Part shown: piece by piece, positions 7,359 to 15,162 of the stretch
How the letters are laid out: every line of letters begins with the position of its first letter
Position numbering within the stretch: position 1 is the first letter of the stretch
Notes under the pieces: model-generated
Databases searched by the model: none
The model's input: the letters and a program-made list of their open reading frames with translations, nothing else
What the model was told of the DNA's origin: nothing
From: Oscillatoriales cyanobacterium PMM_0080
GTDB taxonomy: Bacteria > Cyanobacteriota > Cyanobacteriia > Cyanobacteriales > Microcoleaceae
Direction of reading: 5' to 3'
DNA length: 39,470 nt
Assembly: GCA_949127775.1 (NCBI GenBank)
Contig: CASBQF010000382.1
Coordinates: forward strand, 1-39,470
Made by a program: the position numbers and the translations under genes

Positions 7359-8972
7359 TCACTCCCACTCGATCGTACCAGGCGGCTTAGAAGTAATATC
7401 GTAAACCACCCGATTAACGCCTTTGACCTCATTCACAATCCGGTTCGAGATTAGTTCCAACAAATCGTAAGGAACCCGTGCCCAGTCAGCCGTCATCCCA
7501 TCTTCACTGGTAATAAACCGCAAGACGATCGGGTAAGCGTAGGTGCGCTGATCGCCCATTACGCCTACACTGCGAATGGGTAACAACACTGCAAAAGCTT
7601 GCCACAGTTCGTTATACAATCCGTGGCGGTTAATTTCTTGGCGTACCACAAAATCAGCATCCCGCAAAATATTTAATCTCTCTGCGGTAACTTCTCCTAT
7701 AATCCGAATCGCCAATCCTGGGCCTGGGAAAGGTTGACGGTTGACGATTTCTTCGGGAAGCCCGATCGATCTTCCCACTTTGCGCACTTCGTCCTTAAAC
7801 AGTTTGCGCAGCGGCTCGATCAGCTTAAACCGCAAATCTTTCGGCAAACCACCGACGTTGTGGTGGCTTTTAATTTTAACAGCAACTCGATCGCCATCTT
7901 TCGGGTCTGCATTGGTGTCAGCCGACTCAATCACATCAGGATAAAGAGTCCCTTGGGCTAGGTAGTCGAAGGGGCCGAGACGCTTCGATTCCTCTTCAAA
8001 TACGTTGATGAATTCGTGGCCGATCCGCTTGCGTTTTACTTCAGGATCGGTAATTCCTTCAATCTGAGCTAAAAAGCGTTCGCGAGCATTTACATACTCA
8101 ACATCAATGTGGAATTCCTCTTTAAATAACTTCACCAACCGTTCCGGTTCTTGCTTGCGCATAAACCCTTGGTCGATAAACATACAGGTAAGTTTGTCAC
8201 CGATCGCCTTGTGTAGCAAGAAAGCCAAAGTTGAAGAATCTACGCCACCGGATAGAGCCAATAAGACTCGTTTATCTCCCACTTGCGAGCGAATTTCGCG
8301 AATAGATTCATCGACAAAAGTAGCTGTCGTCCAAGTCGGTTCGCACTCGCAAATGTGGTAAACAAAATTGCGAATTAAAGCTATTCCGCCGATCGAATGA
8401 ACTACTTCTGGGTGGAACTGAACTCCGTAGAGCTTTTGATCGTGGTGAGCAACTGCCGCAGACGGAGTATTTTCCGTGTGAGCTAGGATCTCAAAACCTT
8501 GTGGCAATTCGGTACAGGAGTCTCCGTGGCTCATCCACATTGTGGCCCCGTCTTCGACATTTGTTAGCAAATCTGTAGGGTCATCAATAGATAGCGATGC
8601 CTTACCATATTCCGCTAATTTAGCTCGCTCAACTGTCCCACCTAGCTGCTTTACCATCAACTGCATTCCGTAGCAGACGCCCAAGACTGGTATTCCCAAT
8701 TTCCAAATTTCCGGGTCGCATTGGGGAGCTTTTTCATCGTATACAGAACTCGGCCCTCCTGACAGAATAATTCCTTTAGGATTGATCGCTTTTAACTGTT
8801 CTGCGGTAGTGCGGTAAGAAATGACTTCTGAATATACTTGAGTTTCGCGAATGCGGCGAGCAATCAGTTCGGAATATTGCGAACCGAAGTCGAGAATCAC
8901 GATTATCTGACGGTCTATTTGCCCCAGAGAAGAGTTTGTGAGGTCGGATTCAGTTTCTATTTGAGTAGTCAC
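7359..8972 (-). CDS. guaA: GMP synthase (glutamine-hydrolysing)
   Basis: This enzyme converts XMP, ATP and glutamine to GMP, the last step of de novo guanine nucleotide synthesis in the cytoplasm. The N-terminal class I glutamine amidotransferase domain shows [28 protein letters not shown], the catalytic GVCYGMQ and GVQFHPEV. The ATP-pyrophosphatase domain shows [19 protein letters not shown]. The C-terminal dimerisation domain ends KPPGTIEWE, as expected. I place the start at GTG 8972 (VTTQIETES), giving 537 residues, the usual length. The same frame stays open to an ATG at 9062, but the extra 30 residues look unrelated to the family. cbiD lies upstream on the same strand, 337 bp away. Confidence 0.96.
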   Translation of the reverse strand: MTTQIETESDLTNSSLGQIDRQIIVILDFGSQYSELIARRIRETQVYSEVISYRTTAEQLKAINPKGIILSGGPSSVYDEKAPQCDPEIWKLGIPVLGVCYGMQLMVKQLGGTVERAKLAEYGKASLSIDDPTDLLTNVEDGATMWMSHGDSCTELPQGFEILAHTENTPSAAVAHHDQKLYGVQFHPEVVHSIGGIALIRNFVYHICECEPTWTTATFVDESIREIRSQVGDKRVLLALSGGVDSSTLAFLLHKAIGDKLTCMFIDQGFMRKQEPERLVKLFKEEFHIDVEYVNARERFLAQIEGITDPEVKRKRIGHEFINVFEEESKRLGPFDYLAQGTLYPDVIESADTNADPKDGDRVAVKIKSHHNVGGLPKDLRFKLIEPLRKLFKDEVRKVGRSIGLPEEIVNRQPFPGPGLAIRIIGEVTAERLNILRDADFVVRQEINRHGLYNELWQAFAVLLPIRSVGVMGDQRTYAYPIVLRFITSEDGMTADWARVPYDLLELISNRIVNEVKGVNRVVYDITSKPPGTIEWE

Positions 8973-9261
8973 GGTTATTGAGTAGTTGCTAATTTTTACT
9001 TGGGCAGAACGTAGCGGAGGTATTTGTCGCCGCCTCAATGCAAAAATAATGAGGGCGAGCAAACATTAGTCGCTAGGAATAAATCTTATTTGTACTAGCT
9101 TGCTGTCTGCAATTTTAGTCAATAAATAGGGTCTGCGACAAGCATACATTGACTTCTAGCCTTGCCCTAATTAATTAAACTTTTGCGGTCTGAAACTGCG
9201 TCCAGAAGCAACAAGAATATAATTAAGGTCTAGGGACTGAGAATTATTACTTGTTAAATAT

Positions 9262-9298
9262 TATCCCTGACCGATGTTTTAAACAGAATTCAGGGATA
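9262..9298 (-). terminator. Inverted repeat just after cbiD
   Basis: TATCCCTGA and TCAGGGATA form a 9-bp stem with a 19-nt loop, 11 bp past the cbiD stop on the minus strand. AT-rich sequence follows but no real T-run, so terminator function is a weak guess. Confidence 0.3.
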
Positions 9299-9309
9299 TT
9301 CACACTACA

Positions 9310-10461
9310 TTAACAAATTTGAGTCAAAAGTGTATCACCTATTTCACTTTTAACAATAATTTGACGATCGCGCCCGAACATCACCGAGCCCACGGGGATT
9401 CTCCGATTGGTGTGAGTGAAAATGCAATCCGATGAGCGCAAGTCTATTTGTAAGGCAATGTCGCCGTAGATTCGATCGACCCAATTGCTACGAGTCTCCG
9501 CATCCAAAGCCCGCAGTTGCCCGAGGGCGTCTTCGGCGGTAGCTGCGGCAAAAACGGCGGAACACACATCGGCGGGCATTCCAGCTTTAGCACAGTAAGC
9601 TGTGAGAATTTCCCGGCGCCCGTCGGCTAGGTGGTGGTGAGTGTGAAAAATCCCCGCCGCTAATTTCATCAGTTTGCCGTGATAGCCAAACAGCAAGATC
9701 GATCGTACGCCCTGACATCCGGCCTCTACCAACAGCGGGCCTAGCCAGTTAGCGGTTTTCACCAGCGCTTTGGGATCGATGCCCAGTTTTCGCGCCAAAT
9801 CCAAACCATTTTCGCCAATGCAAAACACCAAAGTGTCAAACTGTTCGGCTTTTTGTTGCAATTCTTCGCGATAAATTTCCAACTGTCCTGGCGCGCTCAG
9901 AGGCTGAGAAATCCCCGTTGTACCCAGCAGCGAAAGTCCTTCTACAACGCCGAAAGCTTCGTTAGAAGTGCGGGTGGCTAGTTGGCGTCCCGAGGGCAAA
10001 ATCAGGGTGACAGTAATTTTTTCCGACGGTTCGAGTTCTTGGCCGAGATTCGCCAGCAGCAGTCGCATCGCATAATCATAGATGGCGGCTTCTCCGTCGA
10101 TCGCGCGTCGCCCTATACCTTCACCGCCGAGAATCACAATCTGCTCCCTCTCTCCCTCTCTTCGATTCTCCCTCTCTTCCCGTTTCCCCAATTCCACCAT
10201 TGCCCAAACAGGGGTATTGCGAGTCAGATCGAGGTTGTCCCCGGGATCGGAGCGAGTGATGGCTAAAGCCGTACCAGTTTTCAGTACAGAGACTTGTTCG
10301 ATCGGAATTTCTGCGCTGATGGCTGGTTCCAGTATATTTACTGATACGCTATCTACAGACCGAATACCTGCGCGACAACATCGCAAAGCTGCAAGTGCAG
10401 CCGCACAGGCAAATACTGGTAGTGTATACCCGGATAAAGGTTGAGTTTTGGTCACGATCAA
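9310..10461 (-). CDS. cbiD: Cobalt-precorrin-5B C1-methyltransferase CbiD
   Basis: CbiD uses S-adenosylmethionine to methylate C1 of cobalt-precorrin-5B in the anaerobic corrin branch leading to (pseudo)cobalamin. Family hallmarks are SGYTLPVFACAAALAAL at the N-terminus, SDPGDNLDLTRNTPVWAMVE, GGEGIGRRAIDGEAAI, and SNEAFGVVEGLSLLGTTGIS followed by QPLSAPGQ. The Leu-Phe-Gly-Tyr-His-Gly-Lys-x-x-Lys-Leu motif and the FHTHHH segment are also present. Length is 383 residues, close to the family norm. A charged insertion, KREERENRREGEREQ, lies between the VEL and IVILGGEGIG segments and is encoded by a low-complexity stretch at 10141-10190. The C-terminal region around TNRRIPVGSVMFGRDRQIIV is normal. 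Confidence 0.93.
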   Translation of the reverse strand: MIVTKTQPLSGYTLPVFACAAALAALRCCRAGIRSVDSVSVNILEPAISAEIPIEQVSVLKTGTALAITRSDPGDNLDLTRNTPVWAMVELGKREERENRREGEREQIVILGGEGIGRRAIDGEAAIYDYAMRLLLANLGQELEPSEKITVTLILPSGRQLATRTSNEAFGVVEGLSLLGTTGISQPLSAPGQLEIYREELQQKAEQFDTLVFCIGENGLDLARKLGIDPKALVKTANWLGPLLVEAGCQGVRSILLFGYHGKLMKLAAGIFHTHHHLADGRREILTAYCAKAGMPADVCSAVFAAATAEDALGQLRALDAETRSNWVDRIYGDIALQIDLRSSDCIFTHTNRRIPVGSVMFGRDRQIIVKSEIGDTLLTQIC

Positions 10462-10619
10462 ATGCAGAAATCAATAAATTTGCGGGCGATCGACATCACA
10501 ACTTTCAAACATTTAAGCTTAATTCTAGGGTTTGCTATTATCAGCCGTCGGTGTGATTTTTGTCAAGTAATATTTTTGTCCTGCCAGTTGCTTGGAAGCA
10601 AGGAACAATTTTTTGAGGT

Positions 10620-10647
10620 GCGTTAGCGAAGCCCTCGTAGAGGATCG
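10620..10647 (+). repeat. Short dispersed repeat, copy 1
   Basis: The word CGTTAGCGAAGCCCTCG followed by (T/A)AGAGGATCG is repeated with one mismatch at 26725-26752. Both copies are intergenic. Confidence 0.7.
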
Positions 10648-10949
10648 TTGGCGATCTCCGTGCGAATCCTTACTGATTCCAGAAATTAAGTACAAATTGA
10701 GTCGAGTAATTACTAGAGCCGTAAAGGTTTGAGAGCGGAGTGGAGGATCTGGCGCCAAATTTGTTTTGGGCCTTGGGGCGACTTGTTTGAGGGAGAATTC
10801 GAGGAATTTTTGGTAGGTCAAATGCTGCGATCGCTTCCTAGTTAAGCGCTCAAATCTAGGTTTTTAGCCTCAATAAATTTATATACTCCAAGCGGTTGAT
10901 ACCCTAACGAGAGTTTGTCATCTATACTGATCGTAATTACCCGGAAGTG

Positions 10950-10990
10950 CCAGTCTAGCTTTCAATCTAACATCTTGAAAGCGGGGCTGG
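10950..10990 (+). terminator. Strong hairpin plus TTTTAT, possible end of a small RNA
   Basis: CCAGTCTAGCTTTCAA pairs with TTGAAAGCGGGGCTGG (8 perfect inner pairs, then G-U and G-C pairs with one mismatch) and is followed at once by TTTTAT. No gene ends upstream on the plus strand. TATACT words at 10882 and 10923 could start a transcript of roughly 60-100 nt ending here. Confidence 0.6.
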
Positions 10991-11173
10991 TTTTATCTTA
11001 TGTGACCAAATATACCGGGGAAAACCCGGTTTCCGATCGCCAATGCGCTAATCTGATAAATTTTATCGACACCAGCGCGTAAAAAATAATTTAATTGCGA
11101 ATAACCCTCAAACCCCTACCAAACAATGAAAATCTGGCAAATCTAAAATGTAAAATTTCAAATATAAAATTAT

Positions 11174-12622
11174 ATGACTATGGTTGAGCCAGTTGCAGAG
11201 CTAAACAAACCCCTATCTCTTCAGACTCCTGAAATACTAGACAACAAAGTATCTCAGCTCGTTTTATCTTCACAAACAAATCTCAAAATTGCTAAAGAAG
11301 ATGTTCGATCGACTCTTAAAGCCTCAACTATAGAGGGCGTCTTTGCCGCTGTCTTCGAGTCGGCGACTACTGGTCTGCTGCTGAGCAACTTTTTGTTGCA
11401 ACTCGGCGCGAGCAGCGTGGAAATAGGTATATTATCTGCTATTCCGATGTTGGTAAATTTCCTGCAACCATTAGGAGCCTACATCGCCGATCGTACAACC
11501 AGCCGTCATTGGTACAACCTAGGAATATTCGGCGCGTCGCGGCTGCTGTGGATGGTGCTGGTGGTGGCAATTGTTTCCGGGCCCGAGCACACGAATCGAC
11601 AACTGCTGGAGTGGACGCTGGCCACCGTCTTGGGAGCTAGCGTGCTGGCAGCTTTTGCCACTTCTAACTGGTTCAGTTGGATGGCTGCGGTGGTTCCTCA
11701 CCGCTTGCGGGGACGCTATTTTGGCTTTCGCAACAGTGCTACCAGCTTAGTTACATTGCTGGGAGTGCCGGTGATGGGACTGTTCGTGTCAGCTTGGGGC
11801 GACAATCCAATTTTGGGCTACGGTGTTGTTTTATTTTTGGCAGTTTTGGCGGGAATCATTAGTTTGGCCTATCAATTTTTGATGGTTGATGTGAATCCGC
11901 AGGTATACGGAAAAGATCCAGAGATTGATCGAGTTAAAGACCAAAAAGAGAAAACAACTACAGATTTTGTGCCTTCTGTCCTGAAAGATCCTAATTTCTT
12001 AATGTTTATCGTTTACTTCAGCGTGTGGACGTTTGCAGTTAATCTCAGCGCGCCTTTTTTTAATGTATACCTGCTGAAAGATTTAAACTTGGATGTGAAT
12101 TTGGTAACGATTTACAGCAGCTTGAGTTCTGGGGCAAATCTGCTGCTGCTGATGTTTTGGGGCAAGTTAGCCGATCGCTGGGGAAATCGCCCCTTGCTAA
12201 TTGCTGTGGGGCTGGTGGTGGCTGTAACGCCTTTGCTGTGGTTGGGTACGGGCAATTACCCGTTGGCGGTGTGGGTGTGGCTGCCGCTGCTGCACTTGCT
12301 GGGAGGAACGACTTTAGGGGCGATCGCCCTGTGTACTAACAATATTCAAATGGAGATAGCGCCTCATCAGCAACCTTCGACTTATTTTGCGATCGCCGCA
12401 GCGGTTTCGGGAGTAGCTGGGGCTTTGGGAACTACCGCCGGCGGCTTTCTCGCCGAACTTCCGGGTATGAGTTTGGGGGGACTGTTTGCTCTCTCGGCTG
12501 TGGTGCGGTTGGTGGGATTATTGCCCTTGATTTTGGTGCGAGAACCGCGTAGTTTGTCACTAAGGTCGATCGTCCCGAGTTTTGTATTTTCACAACTTCA
12601 ACGATTAACGGCCAACGATTAA
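11174..12622 (+). CDS. Major facilitator superfamily permease
   Basis: This 482-residue protein has about 12 hydrophobic segments and the MFS layout. The N-terminal half opens with TTGLLLSNFLLQLGASSVEIGIL and a first intracellular loop with ADRTTSRHW. A second loop shows PHRLRGRYFGFRNSATSLV. The central cytoplasmic loop (KDPEIDRVKDQKEKTTT) is followed by the second half with GKLADRWGNRPLL, the repeated loop motif. The 50 residues before the first membrane segment are polar and cytoplasmic. Substrate cannot be told; the sequence reads like uncharacterised cyanobacterial MFS permeases. The start at 11174 (MTMVEP) has no strong ribosome binding site. It converges on rpsD, with a long hairpin between them. 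Confidence 0.9.
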   Translation: MTMVEPVAELNKPLSLQTPEILDNKVSQLVLSSQTNLKIAKEDVRSTLKASTIEGVFAAVFESATTGLLLSNFLLQLGASSVEIGILSAIPMLVNFLQPLGAYIADRTTSRHWYNLGIFGASRLLWMVLVVAIVSGPEHTNRQLLEWTLATVLGASVLAAFATSNWFSWMAAVVPHRLRGRYFGFRNSATSLVTLLGVPVMGLFVSAWGDNPILGYGVVLFLAVLAGIISLAYQFLMVDVNPQVYGKDPEIDRVKDQKEKTTTDFVPSVLKDPNFLMFIVYFSVWTFAVNLSAPFFNVYLLKDLNLDVNLVTIYSSLSSGANLLLLMFWGKLADRWGNRPLLIAVGLVVAVTPLLWLGTGNYPLAVWVWLPLLHLLGGTTLGAIALCTNNIQMEIAPHQQPSTYFAIAAAVSGVAGALGTTAGGFLAELPGMSLGGLFALSAVVRLVGLLPLILVREPRSLSLRSIVPSFVFSQLQRLTAND

Positions 12623-12712
12623 CCGTTAAAAGTTAATTGTTGACCGTTGAAAAGCTTTTTTTGATCTTTCAGCATAGGTGCTGATCAAGAAAAAATTGCT
12701 TTTGATGATTAA

Positions 12713-12764
12713 CTAACAATTAACTAATAACTGGGTTTGTCCCCAATTATTAGTTAATTGTTAG
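12713..12764. terminator. Long perfect hairpin between MFS gene and rpsD
   Basis: CTAACAATTAACTAATAA pairs perfectly with TTATTAGTTAATTGTTAG (18 bp), extended by GGG/CCC around a short loop. It is symmetric and AT-rich at its outer part, so it can act as a bidirectional terminator for the convergent genes. Confidence 0.65.
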
Positions 12765-12807
12765 CAATTGACAGATGACTAATGACCAACGATCGATCGC
12801 CAATAGA

Positions 12808-13416
12808 TTAAGCTTGCCGCGAGTAGTATTCCACAACTAGCAGTTCGTTAATCTGAAGAGCAATCCACTCACGTTCGACAATGCCGTTAACTTTGCCAAC
12901 CATTTTTTGCTTATCAAATTCCAAGTGACTGGGCAAGTTAGCCAAGCCTGGATCTTTGAGATTAGCTTCAACCATTGTGCGAGAGCGTTCTTTATTTTTT
13001 ACTGCAATCACTTCACCAGGCTTGCACTGATAGCTGGCGATATTGACTTCGCGATCATTGACAGTTATGTGACCGTGATTTACCAATTGTCTAGCGGACG
13101 GAATGGTTGGAGCCATTCCCATCCGAAACACAGTATTGTCCAAGCGCATTTCCAAGAATTGCAGTAACACTTGACCTGTGGAGCCGGTGACACGGCGAGC
13201 TTTGCGGACGTAACGGAGCAGTTGGCGTTCCGTCACACCGTAATTGAAACGGAGTTTTTGCTTTTCTTGTAAGCGAACCGCGTACTCAGAGAGCTTTTTG
13301 CGGTTTTGACCATGCTGCCCAGGCGGATAATCCCGTCTGGGAGTTTTGCGGGTTAGACCCGGCAACTCTTTCAGGCGACGGACGATTCTTAATCGGGGGC
13401 CTCGATATCGAGACAT
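12808..13416 (-). CDS. rpsD: 30S ribosomal protein S4
   Basis: S4 binds 16S rRNA early in 30S assembly. The 202-residue sequence is full length: [20 protein letters not shown], the conserved [20 protein letters not shown], and [21 protein letters not shown]. The S4 RNA-binding domain reads [33 protein letters not shown], with the family ending [11 protein letters not shown] good ribosome binding site (AGAGAGG, seven bases before the ATG) supports the start. It stands alone rather than within an S13-S11-S4-rpoA operon, as is usual in cyanobacteria. Confidence 0.98.
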   Translation of the reverse strand: MSRYRGPRLRIVRRLKELPGLTRKTPRRDYPPGQHGQNRKKLSEYAVRLQEKQKLRFNYGVTERQLLRYVRKARRVTGSTGQVLLQFLEMRLDNTVFRMGMAPTIPSARQLVNHGHITVNDREVNIASYQCKPGEVIAVKNKERSRTMVEANLKDPGLANLPSHLEFDKQKMVGKVNGIVEREWIALQINELLVVEYYSRQA

Positions 13417-13611
13417 TTATTTTCCTCTCTAATTTCTGTCTGCAATTTTATGCAGACTATATATTATATGTTTGTGACTGTCAAAATTCCAACAAATATC
13501 AATAAAAAATATCGATCGACCGCCACAAGTTCCATAATATACGGTAAATTCTGAAGCAAAAGCCGATCGATCGCCCTTTCCCAGCCAAAAAACCCACAAC
13601 TTTCATCAGCC

Positions 13612-14238
13612 ATGCACAACCGCAAATTTCCCCCCACTTCCTCCCCAAAGCCAGCAGCAAAAGGCTCAAGCCCAACCGCGCGCTGGATCTTGACTCTCGG
13701 CACACAGCTAGCAGCACTCGGTTTATTAGCGAGTGCAGTGCCAATCTCCCCAGCATCAGCCATCACAATTAGATTCCCTCGCCTCAGAAATGCCTATCGC
13801 GTCTGTGCTGTGGAACTAATCGAAGCCGGAGTCGGAGCCGAAGCAGCCGCAGCAGCTTGTGCTGACGCGCTCCACCCCCGCGAAATATCGAAATGTGTCC
13901 TCCAAATCAACCGCAAAACAAATATTTCTGGTGTCGAAGCACTCTCTAGTTGTCGGCGGGTGAGGCGTCCCGTCGAATTGGCTACTTGCGTAGTAAATAT
14001 CAACAGCAAAACTCGAACTCAACCTGCGGCTCCCCTGTTAGTGCTTGATGGGTGTCGCCGCAGTTTATTACCACAACAGTTTGCTGAATGTGTAGTCGGG
14101 CTTAGTGGCAAACTTGACTTTCCTACTGACAGGTTAATGGCCACTTGTCTCGATCCAAGGGACAAAGTGAGCTTGGACGGGCGTCCTGCACCGACGCCTC
14201 CTACGGAGCTAATTGCACCGCCTTCTCGCCTCAATTAA
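13612..14238 (+). CDS. Secreted protein with cysteine-containing repeats
   Basis: The 208-residue product has a long polar N-terminus (residues 1-23), a hydrophobic stretch WILTLGTQLAALGLLASAVP and an Ala-Ser-Ala cleavage-type site at about residue 50, so export is likely. The mature part repeats a unit of roughly 35 residues with paired cysteines: ISKCVLQINRKT...LSSCRRV, ATCVVNINSKT...LDGCRRS and AECVVGLSGKL...MATCLDP, with a degenerate first unit (RVCAVELIEA...AAACADA). Each unit could close one disulfide. The C-terminus is Pro-rich. Similar unnamed proteins are, I believe, confined to cyanobacteria; I know no function. It diverges from rpsD with 195 bp between. Confidence 0.72.
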   Translation: MHNRKFPPTSSPKPAAKGSSPTARWILTLGTQLAALGLLASAVPISPASAITIRFPRLRNAYRVCAVELIEAGVGAEAAAAACADALHPREISKCVLQINRKTNISGVEALSSCRRVRRPVELATCVVNINSKTRTQPAAPLLVLDGCRRSLLPQQFAECVVGLSGKLDFPTDRLMATCLDPRDKVSLDGRPAPTPPTELIAPPSRLN

Positions 14239-14242
14239 TCAT

Positions 14243-14298
14243 TGTTGACTGTTGACTGTTGACTGTTGGCTGTTGACTGTTGACTGTTGACTGTTGAC
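14243..14298 (+). repeat. Eight tandem TGTTGAC heptamers
   Basis: Eight consecutive copies of TGTTGAC (the fourth is TGTTGGC) start five bases after the stop of the cysteine-repeat gene. The 7-bp period is exact. No function can be assigned. Confidence 0.9.
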
Positions 14299-14356
14299 TA
14301 AGCGGTAAGGTGTGCAGTGCCCACGCTACATAAGTCGGTTCTGCCTAAGTCTTTTG

Positions 14357-14485
14357 GGCGTTGCTGAGAAAGGAGTATGATTTGCCTCCGAAATGAGAGA
14401 GTAGGGGCAATTCATGAATTGCCCCTACTCTCTCATTTCAGGGATTGCCTTCGCTAGGTGAATCATACCTAAATTCAGCAACGCC
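14357..14485. repeat. MITE-like palindrome (family D)
   Basis: The element begins GGCGTTGCTGA and ends TCAGCAACGCC. Inside are TATGATT/AATCATA and AAATGAGAGAGTAGGGGCAA with its complement, so the whole 129 bp folds into one long interrupted hairpin around AATTCATGAATT. It contains no ORF. Perfect 11-bp termini plus a palindromic body suggest a miniature element mobilised by an unseen transposase. Confidence 0.75.
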
Positions 14486-14509
14486 GTCTTTTGATTGTTA
14501 CCAATAACC

Positions 14510-14563
14510 AATAACCAACAACTAATAACCAACAACTAATAACCAACAACTAATAACCAATAA
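14510..14563 (+). repeat. Short AT-rich tandem repeat ahead of the rhodanese gene
   Basis: The word ACTAATAACCAACA and its variants repeat about three times up to the ATG at 14565, replacing a normal leader. No Shine-Dalgarno sequence is visible. Confidence 0.7.
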
Positions 14564-14564
14564 A

Positions 14565-14912
14565 ATGTCAGAAATTTTTGCTCAAATTACAGTCGAAGAA
14601 TTAGGTCGCTACTTAGCAGAAATTCATCCCGATAACTTGCAGCTTGTGGATGTGCGGGAACCTTACGAAATTGAACTCGCGGCACTACCAGGATTTGCCG
14701 TTTTTCCGCTGAGCGAGTTTGCCGAATGGTCTGGTGATATTGACGATCGACTAAACCGCGACACAGAAACCCTAGTTCTGTGCCATCATGGAGTGCGATC
14801 GGCTCAAATGTGCCACTGGTTGACCGATCGAGGATTTACCAACGTTAAAAATATCGTTGGTGGCATCGATGCTTACTCAATGGTGGTCGATCGCACCGTC
14901 CCGCGCTATTAA
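14565..14912 (+). CDS. Single-domain rhodanese-like sulfurtransferase
   Basis: The 115-residue protein is one complete rhodanese domain. ITVEELGRYLAE opens it, LQLVDVREPYEIELAALPGF gives the conserved Asp-Val-Arg-Glu, and FPLSEFAEW follows. LVLCHHGVRSAQMCHWLTDRG carries the active-site loop with the persulfide-forming Cys at residue 73. It ends with FTNVKNIVGGIDAYSMVVD. The loop CHHGVRS is the form common in cytoplasmic rhodaneses of cyanobacteria; the sulfur acceptor is unknown. No signal peptide. The upstream 50 bp consists of short tandem repeats. Confidence 0.93.
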   Translation: MSEIFAQITVEELGRYLAEIHPDNLQLVDVREPYEIELAALPGFAVFPLSEFAEWSGDIDDRLNRDTETLVLCHHGVRSAQMCHWLTDRGFTNVKNIVGGIDAYSMVVDRTVPRY

Positions 14913-14972
14913 AAAAAAATTCGGCGAGTCCGATCGCCCTCCGTCGATGCGCCAGCACTCAGACATGATAGA

Positions 14973-15035
14973 GGAGACGGCTTGGCCTTTGTCCCTACAA
15001 TTGATCGCGGTAGGGACAAAGGCCAAGCCGTCTCC
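14973..15035. repeat. Family A palindrome, copy 1
   Basis: A perfect 26-bp stem starts GGAGACGGCTTGGCCTTTGT and closes around an 11-nt loop ATTGATCGCG-type. Related copies with the same loop (CTACAAT...ATCGCGGTAG) are at 32392, 32466 and 39392. Stem changes are compensated on both arms, which shows the structure rather than the sequence is kept. Confidence 0.85.
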
Positions 15036-15052
15036 TTCAATAGACCTCTTGC

Positions 15053-15162
15053 AAAAATAACTAGGATGGACAAGATGCCCATCCCACAAAAAGTTTTTTC
15101 TTGTGGAACAGGCATCTTGCCTGTTACAAATTTGATTAAAATGAATTTTGCAATCTTGTCTA
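15053..15162. repeat. Family B dispersed repeat, copy 1
   Basis: About 110 bp from AAAAATAACTAGGA to CAATCTTGTCTA is closely matched at 25122-25235. The core TTCTTGTGGAACAGGCATCT is also shared with 20153-20219. The right end includes the stop codon (TAG on the minus strand) of the adjacent diguanylate cyclase gene. Confidence 0.85.

Larger units (their letters stand above)
10462..11173. other. Gene-poor region, 712 bp
   Basis: Between the divergent cbiD and MFS genes I find no convincing coding sequence. The region holds a dispersed short repeat at 10620, promoter-like TATACT words at 10882 and 10923, a strong hairpin with a T-run at 10950-10990, and an AT-rich leader before the MFS gene. 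Open frames on both strands here have no protein-like pattern. Confidence 0.6.

Noticed and set aside
8973-9062. Longer guaA starting at ATG 9062
   Set aside because: The extra 30 residues do not resemble GMP synthase N-termini and would make the enzyme longer than usual; GTG 8972 fits the family length.
10525-10821. 98-codon minus-strand frame upstream of cbiD
   Set aside because: It spans a short dispersed repeat and has no recognisable pattern.
14243-14298. TGTTGAC tandem array as a CRISPR or iteron origin
   Set aside because: The units are 7 bp with no spacers, and no cas or replication gene is near.
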